Assembly (NCBI GenBank): GCA_900317835.1
Contig: ONIL01000020.1
Span: 1-50,193 of the forward strand
Length of the DNA stretch: 50,193 nucleotides
Direction of reading: 5' to 3'
DNA from: an uncultured Prevotellaceae bacterium
GTDB taxonomy: Bacteria > Bacteroidota > Bacteroidia > Bacteroidales > Muribaculaceae
The position numbers were made by a program, and so were the translations under genes. Each line of letters begins with the position of its first letter. The stretch's first letter is position 1. The notes under the pieces are model-generated. The model was given only the letters and a program-made list of their open reading frames with translations, did not search any database and was not told the origin of the DNA. Below, one piece after another: positions 45,455 to 50,193 of this stretch.

Positions 45455-45493
45455 GCTGTTTCTTCTTTCCCGCCTCTGGAATAAGAGTTGAAA

Positions 45494-46630
45494 TTAACGT
45501 TTCTTCTTGGTTTTGTTATATATGGCTCGACGACGGGCAATCTCTTCATATCCGCGCTTGTAGGCCTGGCGGTTTTTCAAAGCGAGAGTCTGGCAGTAAC
45601 CTGTTCCCTCATTGTTATATAGCTTGGACAGCTTCAGGTACTGCTTGCCGTTGCCGCGCTCGATAGGGAACACTTCTGCCTTGCGTTTGTTCACTTTGTC
45701 ACATTGTACCGAGTGGTTGTCGTCTGTCGTGCCAGTCAACTCCGGAGCCACGCCGTCTTCACCGACCCAAACGGCATACACTTCGGCACAGGGTGGGTAT
45801 CCCAGGGCAATCCACATGGTTGTCAACAGCGGGTTCTCCCCTGGAAGAATGCCCTCGATCACCACACTTGCAGTGGATATGCGACGGGGGATGAAGTCCT
45901 GATCAACAACCCAGTTGTCGCCTCCACGTGTGAAATCCTTGCCAAGCAGCGAGTTATAGAACGTGCGTGACAATTCTTCGGTGAATACTGCTGGCGTGAT
46001 ATCTTGTGCGGCAATGTGCGGGGCAAGGAGTGTGATTTCATTCTTTTCCCTGACATAGCCCATTCCTTTATCCTTTTCGCCGCTGTAGGAATAGTTTGTA
46101 CGGGTCAGGATGCCGTTGTCGGCGTCCTTGAGATCAAATTTCACATATTTATAATTGCCTGTCTCAAAATAGGCCCCATTGCCGGCGGCATCGATAACTC
46201 CAAAGTTGGCTTCCACGCCAAGAGGTTTTGGCAACGTTTTGAGCAATTCTTCAAATTCGTCCACCGTCTTGCAGCGTTCCAGCGCATATCGCATGAGCTC
46301 GCCCTCGCGGTCCATATTCTTGACACCATCGTTGCCGTTAAGATTATAGGATGCGGTGTTCATGATGGCAAATCCAGCTTCGTTAAACCCCATCCATGCC
46401 GCCGTGTCCTGCAAGTCACGCGCATCGAACAGCGCCACAAACTCCATTAATCCGTCGTGGCCCATGATGCGCTCCACACGGTTGTTCAAGTCGTTGGTGT
46501 CACGGTTTTTCCACATCAGTGGGCGGCCGTTTGCCGTCAATTTGCCACTCACTATCGCCGATGTGCAGGCGTCAGCCATTACCACTGCGCACAGGGTAGC
46601 CATTATTACAAATAATACCCTCGTTTTCAT
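45494..46630 (-). CDS. Ntn-type amide hydrolase (C45/choloylglycine hydrolase-like), secreted
   Basis: 378 residues. The signal peptide ends at VVMADA, placing Cys22 (CTSAIVSGKL) at the new N-terminus, as required for an N-terminal nucleophile hydrolase that self-activates. Further family parts: PLMWKNRDTND, MGFNEAGFAIMNTASYN, YFETGNYKY and GILTRTNYSY. Related enzymes cut amide bonds such as those of bile salts, penicillin V or acyl-amino acids; here the substrate is unknown. It is probably periplasmic. Promoter element at 46672-46679. Confidence 0.85.
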   Translation of the reverse strand: MKTRVLFVIMATLCAVVMADACTSAIVSGKLTANGRPLMWKNRDTNDLNNRVERIMGHDGLMEFVALFDARDLQDTAAWMGFNEAGFAIMNTASYNLNGNDGVKNMDREGELMRYALERCKTVDEFEELLKTLPKPLGVEANFGVIDAAGNGAYFETGNYKYVKFDLKDADNGILTRTNYSYSGEKDKGMGYVREKNEITLLAPHIAAQDITPAVFTEELSRTFYNSLLGKDFTRGGDNWVVDQDFIPRRISTASVVIEGILPGENPLLTTMWIALGYPPCAEVYAVWVGEDGVAPELTGTTDDNHSVQCDKVNKRKAEVFPIERGNGKQYLKLSKLYNNEGTGYCQTLALKNRQAYKRGYEEIARRRAIYNKTKKKR

Positions 46631-46671
46631 TTTCTATACTTTTGATTGATAAATTCTTGTTTGCCAATTCA

Positions 46672-46679
46672 CAAAGGTA
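46672..46679 (-). promoter_or_regulatory. -7 element for the Ntn hydrolase gene
   Basis: CAAAGGTA on the plus strand (TACCTTTG on the minus strand), 42 bp upstream of the start at 46630. Confidence 0.6.
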
Positions 46680-46842
46680 ATGCTTTTTCTCAATTATCAA
46701 GGCTTGTCAGATGGTTTTTTGTGTTTTTGCTTTCATGATTACAGAGTCTGATTAGTTACATGCTGAAATCAATAGGAATGCAATTTGTTAAAATGTTGTG
46801 TTAAAATATCGTTGAGTTATTGCATTTATCGGAGAAATGCCC

Positions 46843-46850
46843 TACCTTTG
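46843..46850 (+). promoter_or_regulatory. -7 element for the candidate small RNA
   Basis: TACCTTTG, an exact TAnnTTTG match, with no protein-coding gene directly downstream. Confidence 0.6.
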
Positions 46851-46855
46851 CAAAG

Positions 46856-47115
46856 TCAATAAGATATAACGTTCATTGAAAAAATGTCCACATCAAAGTA
46901 GATCGGGATACTCTTCAAATTTTTATGAAATGCCGAGAAAAGCGTTGCTCGCAATGGCGGGCCTCGACCGCAAGGTGCTTAACAGCCGGAGGATTACAAA
47001 GCTTGCGACGCCCTCAAATCCTGTATTTAGTCGGAGTTTCATCACATCCTTTGGTGTGGCTTCTTATAGAATTAAGGAGTGGAACATGTCATCATGCGAT
47101 GTTCCACTCCTTATA
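46856..47115 (+). ncRNA. Candidate structured small RNA, about 260 nt, unidentified
   Basis: The stretch runs from a consensus promoter (46843) to a strong terminator (47073-47113). Long-range pairing can be seen: ATGAAA (46925-46930) with TTTCAT (47037-47042) and CCGA (46933-46936) with TCGG (47031-47034) form one helix with a small internal loop. Inside it GCGTTGC (46942-46948) pairs with GCGACGC (47005-47011). Within that, CCTC (46962-46965) pairs with GAGG (46989-46992), enclosing ACC-GCAA-GGT, a GNRA tetraloop hairpin. A small hairpin CACATCC-TTT-GGTGTG follows at 47043-47058. No tmRNA, RNase P or SRP signature was recognised. A 6S-type RNA is possible but not shown. Confidence 0.5.
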
Positions 47116-47116
47116 T
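47073..47116 (+). terminator. Terminator of the candidate small RNA
   Basis: A 15-bp perfect stem (TAAGGAGTGGAACAT at 47073-47087; its complement at 47099-47113) with an 11-nt loop, followed by TATTTTAT. Confidence 0.8.
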
Positions 47117-47148
47117 TTTATAAGGCAGATAATAAAAATGCCGACGTT

Positions 47149-47180
47149 TTTGGTTAATTGTTGGAAAAGATGTAAATTTG
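47149..47180 (+). promoter_or_regulatory. Promoter of the 68-aa membrane protein gene
   Basis: TTTG (47149-47152), 20-bp spacer, TAAATTTG (47173-47180); the ATG follows at 47209. Confidence 0.75.
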
Positions 47181-47208
47181 CACCGCAAAACATAAAAAAA
47201 AGCAGACA

Positions 47209-47415
47209 ATGAAGGCTTATTTATATAAGGAAGAAGAACAGCCCATGGAGCCCATCGATGAGCACAAGCTGGCAATTGCTGATGAGAGGCCTGAAAAATC
47301 CGACGTTCCCAAACTCTCATTATATGTGGTTAAGTACAAGCCATTGTGGGCTGCTACTTTAATTGCACTTGTGATTTTTGTTATCTGGGCACTCGCCACT
47401 TGGCTGTTGAACTGA
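47209..47415 (+). CDS. Small single-helix membrane protein
   Basis: 68 residues. A charged cytoplasmic part, rich in Glu/Asp/Lys (KEEEQPMEPIDEHK, SDVPKLSLYVVKYKPLW), precedes one C-terminal membrane helix (about 48-67, AATLIALVIFVIWALATWLL). A strong promoter and an AT-rich leader before the ATG, plus composition like that of coding DNA, support a real gene. It is not recognised; the tail-anchored layout suggests a small regulator or adaptor, which is only a guess. It lies between the candidate RNA and the tRNA gene. Confidence 0.75.
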   Translation: MKAYLYKEEEQPMEPIDEHKLAIADERPEKSDVPKLSLYVVKYKPLWAATLIALVIFVIWALATWLLN

Positions 47416-47512
47416 AAAATGTTTTTGGCGCTTAATTTGTTGGTGCTGTGGGTAATAGCACTAATTTGATGTCTATGCGCCAAAAATTTTTTCAAAAAAG
47501 TTGGTCAAAAGG

Positions 47513-47543
47513 CTTGCCAGTTCAAAAAAAGGCAGTAACTTTG
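47513..47543 (+). promoter_or_regulatory. Promoter of the tRNA-Arg gene
   Basis: CTTG (47513-47516), 19-bp spacer, TAACTTTG (47536-47543); the tRNA starts 20 bp later. Confidence 0.6.
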
Positions 47544-47563
47544 CAGCGCAAAAAACGAAAAAT

Positions 47564-47637
47564 GGTCCCTTAGCTCAATTGAATAGAGCGTTTGACTACG
47601 GATCAAAAGGTTACAGGTTTGAATCCTGTAGGGATCA
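47564..47637 (+). tRNA. tRNA-Arg (anticodon ACG)
   Basis: 74 nt with a complete cloverleaf: acceptor stem GGTCCCT/AGGGATC (one G-U pair), D stem GCTC/GAGC, anticodon stem TTTGA/TCAAA with loop CTACGGA, T stem ACAGG/CCTGT with loop TTTGAAT, and discriminator A. The CCA end is not encoded. The ACG anticodon is read as ICG and serves CGU-type arginine codons. The sequence after its 3' end changes in composition, so it may be an integration site. Confidence 0.95.
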
Positions 47638-47646
47638 CAACTTTTA

Positions 47647-47660
47647 AGACGTAAGCGTCT
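47647..47660 (+). terminator. Short hairpin after the tRNA
   Basis: AGACG, loop TAAG, CGTCT; a weak terminator-like hairpin 9 bp after the tRNA. Confidence 0.45.
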
Positions 47661-47673
47661 GAAAAACAACTAA

Positions 47674-47719
47674 TTCGGTTGCTGGGTGGTTGAAAATTGA
47701 CAACCATTTGACAACCGAA
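47674..47719. repeat. Nested inverted repeats after the tRNA (possible att-site or operator)
   Basis: Outer arms TTCGGTTG (47674-47681) and CAACCGAA (47712-47719), inner arms TGGTTG (47687-47692) and CAACCA (47701-47706), equal 5-nt spacers on both sides. The right side also has a direct repeat of TTGACAACC (47697-47705 and 47708-47716). Such symmetry close to a tRNA fits recombinase or regulator binding sites. It is 30-110 bp from the tRNA end and the next start codon. Confidence 0.6.
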
Positions 47720-47748
47720 ATTTTTATATATAATTAACAGATTAAACT

Positions 47749-48804
47749 ATGACTAGAGAAGAATTCATTAAATATCTACCTGGGGGAGACACCAATATCA
47801 AAGAAATGGTGATCCAAATGGTTGATGAAGGTTTGGATGTATTTGGTATTGGAGGGGAAAAAGGAATACAAAATTGGTATGAAGAAATTATCACGAGATA
47901 TAATTCTTCTTCAGGTCCAGACAGCCTTAAATATATTGGTATTCAAGAATATCTTGCTAGTAGATATGCTCCTAGACGATATTTGACAAAATATATAAGA
48001 GCCGATAAAATAGGTGAAAGGGAATTTGACTATTTTATGGTTGAATGGTATGTTCAAGGGATTACTCAAAGAATCAATGACATTATACTTAAAAGAGAAG
48101 ACTTGATCCAAGTTGACCATAAAGTAATTATTGGTATTGCTGTTAAATACTATTTTTATTATGAATTTAGGCTACATGAGTTAAAGCGTCTGGAGTCTGA
48201 AGTTATGGATGAGATATCTTTCGTTAAATTAGATGACTATTTTAGAATAAAAGATCCTGTTAGCGATGATGATTCAAAAGTTAAAGGCATAAGGATTTAC
48301 TTATCACGTAATAAGAAAAAATACGTAGACATTTCAAGTGATTGGGCTAATAAATTATTTTCTGATGTTGTTGTGAAATATTTCTATGATTTGTTTCGTA
48401 ATAACCCAAGAGATTTAGATAAGTTGCAGAAACAATTAGAAATTTTGAGCGTTGCCAAGAAAAAGATTAAGCATCGTGTGATACATGAAATGTATAAGGT
48501 TTTTGTCGAAAATGGATATCTTCAATACAATAATACAACTGATTTTTATAAATTGGGCTCGAGTGGAGGGAAATATGTTTCATCAAACAATAACGTTAGT
48601 AGGTGGATCTATACAGTATTTGCAGGGCTCAGTGGTGTGTGGGACACAGATGCCCCAAATGCTTTAGATTGGGATTTAAGGAAAACGATACGAGATTGTT
48701 TGGTTGCCTATGCAAAATATTATCAACAGGATGATTATAAGTTTCCATATGATATTGAAAAAGCATATTCTTGGTTAGTGCATGGCAAAAGGTTCAATGA
48801 TTAA
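47749..48804 (+). CDS. Unrecognised 351-aa protein, AT-rich gene
   Basis: 351 residues, mostly helical-looking, with many Tyr, Lys, Asp and Asn. No membrane segment or signal peptide, and no family is recognised. Visible features: an N-terminal MTREEFIKYLPGGDTNIKEM, a central basic stretch IRIYLSRNKKKYVD (about 184-197), and SRWIYTVFAGLSGVWDTD (about 284-301) near the C-terminus. Codon use (many AGA, ATA, TTA, AAT) and AT content are unlike the resident genes to the left, which suggests recent transfer. It starts 111 bp after tRNA-Arg. It could be an effector, immunity or defence-related protein, but nothing in the sequence shows this. Confidence 0.75.
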   Translation: MTREEFIKYLPGGDTNIKEMVIQMVDEGLDVFGIGGEKGIQNWYEEIITRYNSSSGPDSLKYIGIQEYLASRYAPRRYLTKYIRADKIGEREFDYFMVEWYVQGITQRINDIILKREDLIQVDHKVIIGIAVKYYFYYEFRLHELKRLESEVMDEISFVKLDDYFRIKDPVSDDDSKVKGIRIYLSRNKKKYVDISSDWANKLFSDVVVKYFYDLFRNNPRDLDKLQKQLEILSVAKKKIKHRVIHEMYKVFVENGYLQYNNTTDFYKLGSSGGKYVSSNNNVSRWIYTVFAGLSGVWDTDAPNALDWDLRKTIRDCLVAYAKYYQQDDYKFPYDIEKAYSWLVHGKRFND

Positions 48805-49162
48805 ATGTTCCGTCCTTAAGTTTCATAGGAACTCTCAGCCTTGTCCCTCCATCATACTCGGATATCGGTCTTTTGTGGTCTCTGAGCAACGATAAACACT
48901 CTTCCAAGTATTCCCCCGGTGAAGGTCTAAAACTCGCCATCCAGACCCTCCTAACGCCTTTTTCGGACAATTCTCTCACCGTCCCATATCCAAGCAGCTC
49001 CCACATAAAAAACACCGGCGCTTTTAGGGGTTCAAGTTCCGCTGCCCAACCTTTCTTGATTTGTTCATTTGGCCCAAGAGTTTGCAGGATCTTGGACTGG
49101 ACTTCTTCTATTGAGGCCAGGAGGGATTTGAGGTCGGATTGAGAGGGTTGGTCGATCATCAC
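48794..49162 (-). CDS. Unrecognised 122-aa protein
   Basis: 122 residues, soluble. Sequence blocks: IEEVQSKILQTLGPNEQIKKGWAAELEPL, FFMWELLGYGTVRELSEKGVRRVW and RPSPGEYLEECLSLLRD. The gene is convergent with and overlaps by 11 bp the end of 47749-48804. Its base composition is closer to that of the left-hand genes than to the AT-rich neighbours. Part of it (residues about 14-45) is found again as a degenerate copy at 49881-49980. An alternative start is the second Met (49159). Family not recognised. Confidence 0.65.
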   Translation of the reverse strand: MMIDQPSQSDLKSLLASIEEVQSKILQTLGPNEQIKKGWAAELEPLKAPVFFMWELLGYGTVRELSEKGVRRVWMASFRPSPGEYLEECLSLLRDHKRPISEYDGGTRLRVPMKLKDGTFNH

Positions 49163-49339
49163 ATTCTATCTTAAAACCTACGACAAAAACAAAGCAATGA
49201 CGGCAATAACAGCTACGATGTTGGGCCAAGTATTATTGTTTTCTCTTTTATTGCTTACTAGAATAATAAGCAGATGACATCTTTTTTAGCGATGAGAAAC
49301 AAAATGTCATACGAATTATGATTTTGACAACATTTTAAC

Positions 49340-49347
49340 TAACTTTG
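49340..49347 (+). promoter_or_regulatory. -7 element for the repeat protein gene
   Basis: TAACTTTG, 26 bp before the ATG at 49374. The nearest TTTG (49323-49326) is closer than the usual spacing. Confidence 0.5.
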
Positions 49348-49373
49348 CAACGACTTTAAATAATATTATCCCA

Positions 49374-49805
49374 ATGAAACAGATCAGATTTTACTTTATA
49401 GGATTATTTTTTGCAATTTTCTTCTTGCCTTTACATGCCGATAATTATCGTATTTTTGCTTACGACGGCGAGGATTATACAGTGTATCTTGGCAATTTTA
49501 CTGATTCATATGATTCTAATTCTATTTGGAATACCTATGGAACCTACGGCAATGAGTATAGTTCAAAATCAATATGGAATGAGTTCAGTGAATACGGCAA
49601 TGAATATAATTCTTATTCTCCCTGGAATGAGTATTCTTCTCATCCACCCATAATTGTGGATGATGATTGGTATATCATAGATTATTTCACATGTGGATAT
49701 CGAGCATCAGAATCGATGAGGAAACTATTACTATTTATAAAAGAACATTATGATGAAGTTGCGTCTGATCCATCTGCATTCTATGATAATGTCTTAGATC
49801 AATAA
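49374..49805 (+). CDS. Secreted protein with 16-residue aromatic/Asn repeats
   Basis: 143 residues. Signal peptide (FYFIGLFFAIFFLPLHA, cleavage about residue 22). Then two and a half tandem 16-residue repeats at about 49-89: NSIWNTYGTYGNEYSS, KSIWNEFSEYGNEYNS, YSPWNEYSS. The pattern is S-(I/P)-W-N, then Tyr/Phe, then Y-G-N-E-Y. A C-terminal part (about 95-143) has DDDWYIIDYFTCGYRASESMRKLLLFI. Comparable SIWN/YGNEY repeats occur in other short secreted proteins of varied bacteria, as far as I recall, without known function. Composition is AT-rich, like the island genes. Confidence 0.7.
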   Translation: MKQIRFYFIGLFFAIFFLPLHADNYRIFAYDGEDYTVYLGNFTDSYDSNSIWNTYGTYGNEYSSKSIWNEFSEYGNEYNSYSPWNEYSSHPPIIVDDDWYIIDYFTCGYRASESMRKLLLFIKEHYDEVASDPSAFYDNVLDQ

Positions 49806-49819
49806 TATGAGATTTGAAA

Positions 49820-49852
49820 CCTCCTTTTATCCAATTGTGGATAAAAGGAGGA
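49820..49852 (+). terminator. Terminator after the repeat protein gene
   Basis: A 13-bp perfect stem (CCTCCTTTTATCC and GGATAAAAGGAGG) with a short loop (AATTGTG), 14 bp after the stop. No strong T run follows. Confidence 0.55.
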
Positions 49853-49880
49853 TGTAGACTAGCTCAAGTGCCACTAGAAA

Positions 49881-49980
49881 TATATTGGGCAGCGGTTCAA
49901 GTTCCGCCGCCCAACCTTTAAGAATGAGTTCTGATGGTCCACGAGTTTGCAGAATCTTGGACTGTACTTCTTTATTGAGA
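49881..49980 (-). pseudogene. Fragment related to the 48794-49162 gene
   Basis: On the minus strand it reads EVQSKILQTRGPSELILKGW and then AAELEPLPN. This matches EVQSKILQTLGPNEQIKKGW and AAELEPLKA of the intact gene, with mismatches and without the rest of the gene. It is a broken or partly duplicated copy, probably left by rearrangement of the accessory region. Confidence 0.75.
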
Positions 49981-50014
49981 GAAGGGACCCATAAAAGTTG
50001 AGTAGGACATTTCC

Positions 50015-50193
50015 GTGAAAAATGATGATGAGTTAAAAATACTTACTGGTCCAAAAGAAAGATGTTTATCACTTGGAGTTTCACCACTTTATAATGATGC
50101 TCAATTAACTGTTGATTTAGATGATATGTTTTCTAATCACTCAGCTATATTTGGTAATACTGGTAGTGGTAAAACTTATGGTATATGTAGAAT
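50015..50193 (+). CDS. HerA-like ATPase, 5' part (cut by the right edge)
   Basis: The frame reads from GTG 50015 to the window end without a stop (about 59 residues); ATT 50009 is the only earlier start-type codon before TAG at 50003. Starts KNDDELKILTGPKERCLSLG, then DLDDMFSNHSAIFGNTGSGK, a Walker A P-loop (GNTGSGKT), followed by TYGICR. An N-terminal beta segment followed by N-H-S-A-I-F-G-N-T-G-S-G-K is how HerA/DUF87-type hexameric ATPases begin. HerA proteins pair with NurA nucleases in repair or with Sir2-type or other partners in anti-phage defence. AT-rich like the island. The partner gene would lie to the right of the window. Confidence 0.7.
   Translation, partial: MKNDDELKILTGPKERCLSLGVSPLYNDAQLTVDLDDMFSNHSAIFGNTGSGKTYGICR

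Larger units (their letters stand above)
46631..47208. other. 578-bp region without a supported protein gene
   Basis: It holds the minus-strand promoter for the Ntn hydrolase (46672-46679), an AT-rich stretch to 46840, the candidate small RNA with promoter and terminator (46843-47116), and the promoter for the small membrane protein gene (47149-47180). Two ORFs of about 95 codons overlap the RNA in different frames; neither looks like protein. Confidence 0.65.
49806..50014. other. Intergenic stretch with a degenerate gene fragment
   Basis: About 210 bp. A hairpin, CCTCCTTTTATCC (49820-49832) with GGATAAAAGGAGG (49840-49852), acts as a likely terminator for the repeat protein gene. The relic at 49881-49980 follows. 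A TAG at 50003-50005 closes the frame upstream of the HerA-like gene. Confidence 0.6.

Noticed and set aside
46876-47212. Two overlapping ORFs of about 95 codons
   Set aside because: They overlap each other in different frames and span a promoter-terminator unit with RNA-like pairing; no signal peptide or motif. One also reads through the terminator.
1-50193. CRISPR arrays, insertion sequences, rRNA operon
   Set aside because: No regularly spaced repeats, transposase genes or rRNA signatures were seen.

Overview
The window looks like chromosomal DNA of a member of the Bacteroidota, most likely order Bacteroidales (Prevotella- or Muribaculaceae-like). Intergenic regions repeatedly carry the Bacteroidota -7 promoter element (TAnnTTTG), some with a TTTG -33 element about 19-21 bp upstream. 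Gene content fits: BspA-type leucine-rich repeats with a dockerin-like tail, PepSY-like and DUF3667 proteins, DUF4296, a degenerate-zinc-finger TraR/DksA protein, a eukaryotic-type glycyl-tRNA synthetase, and an M56-TonB sensor protein.

Layout. 1-4395 (-): 5' part of an alpha-2-macroglobulin-like protein, running off the left edge. 4760-6974 (+): polynucleotide phosphorylase gene broken by a frame-changing deletion. 7155-11319: two opposed cassettes of paralogous PepSY-like secreted proteins and DUF3667 zinc-ribbon membrane proteins, followed by a BlaI/M56-TonB pair (11643-13432) with palindromic operators on its promoter. 25941 down to 13511 (-): a long, tightly packed run glyS - FKBP isomerase - ileS - traR/dksA - lspA - DUF4296 - chromate transporter halves - GH9/CE4 fusion - acyltransferase. 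32153 down to 26063 (-): five-gene operon with transglutaminase-like protein, NlpC/P60 endopeptidase, dipeptide epimerase, SGNH hydrolase and MBOAT acyltransferase, which suggests peptidoglycan peptide breakdown plus O-acylation. 32525-34363 (+): BspA-like LRR protein. 34477-36348: GlmU-like protein (-) and RmlC (+). 39577 to 36368 (-): tandem DUF6056 membrane proteins. 42359 to 39771 (-): ClpB. 43325 to 42519 (-): an orphan polysaccharide-export lipoprotein. 43445-45046 (+): uracil-DNA glycosylase-like protein and an HU/SPOR protein. 46630 to 44984 (-): Ntn amide hydrolase and a small membrane protein.

Right end. Between 46843 and 47115 a promoter, a foldable stretch and a terminator suggest an independent small RNA. 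It is followed by a small membrane protein (47209) and tRNA-Arg(ACG) (47564). Directly after the tRNA, composition becomes visibly AT-rich. The genes there (an unrecognised 351-aa protein, a small protein with a degenerate second copy, a secreted protein with 16-residue repeats, and the start of a HerA-like ATPase cut by the right edge) look like the beginning of an accessory, possibly defence-related, island integrated next to the tRNA.

Most interesting points: the duplicated PepSY-like/DUF3667 module beside its BlaI/BlaR-like pair, the deletion in pnp that removes the catalytic aspartates, the GH9-CE4 fusion, the candidate small RNA, and the tRNA-linked island. All functional statements come from reading the sequence and family knowledge; no searches were run.
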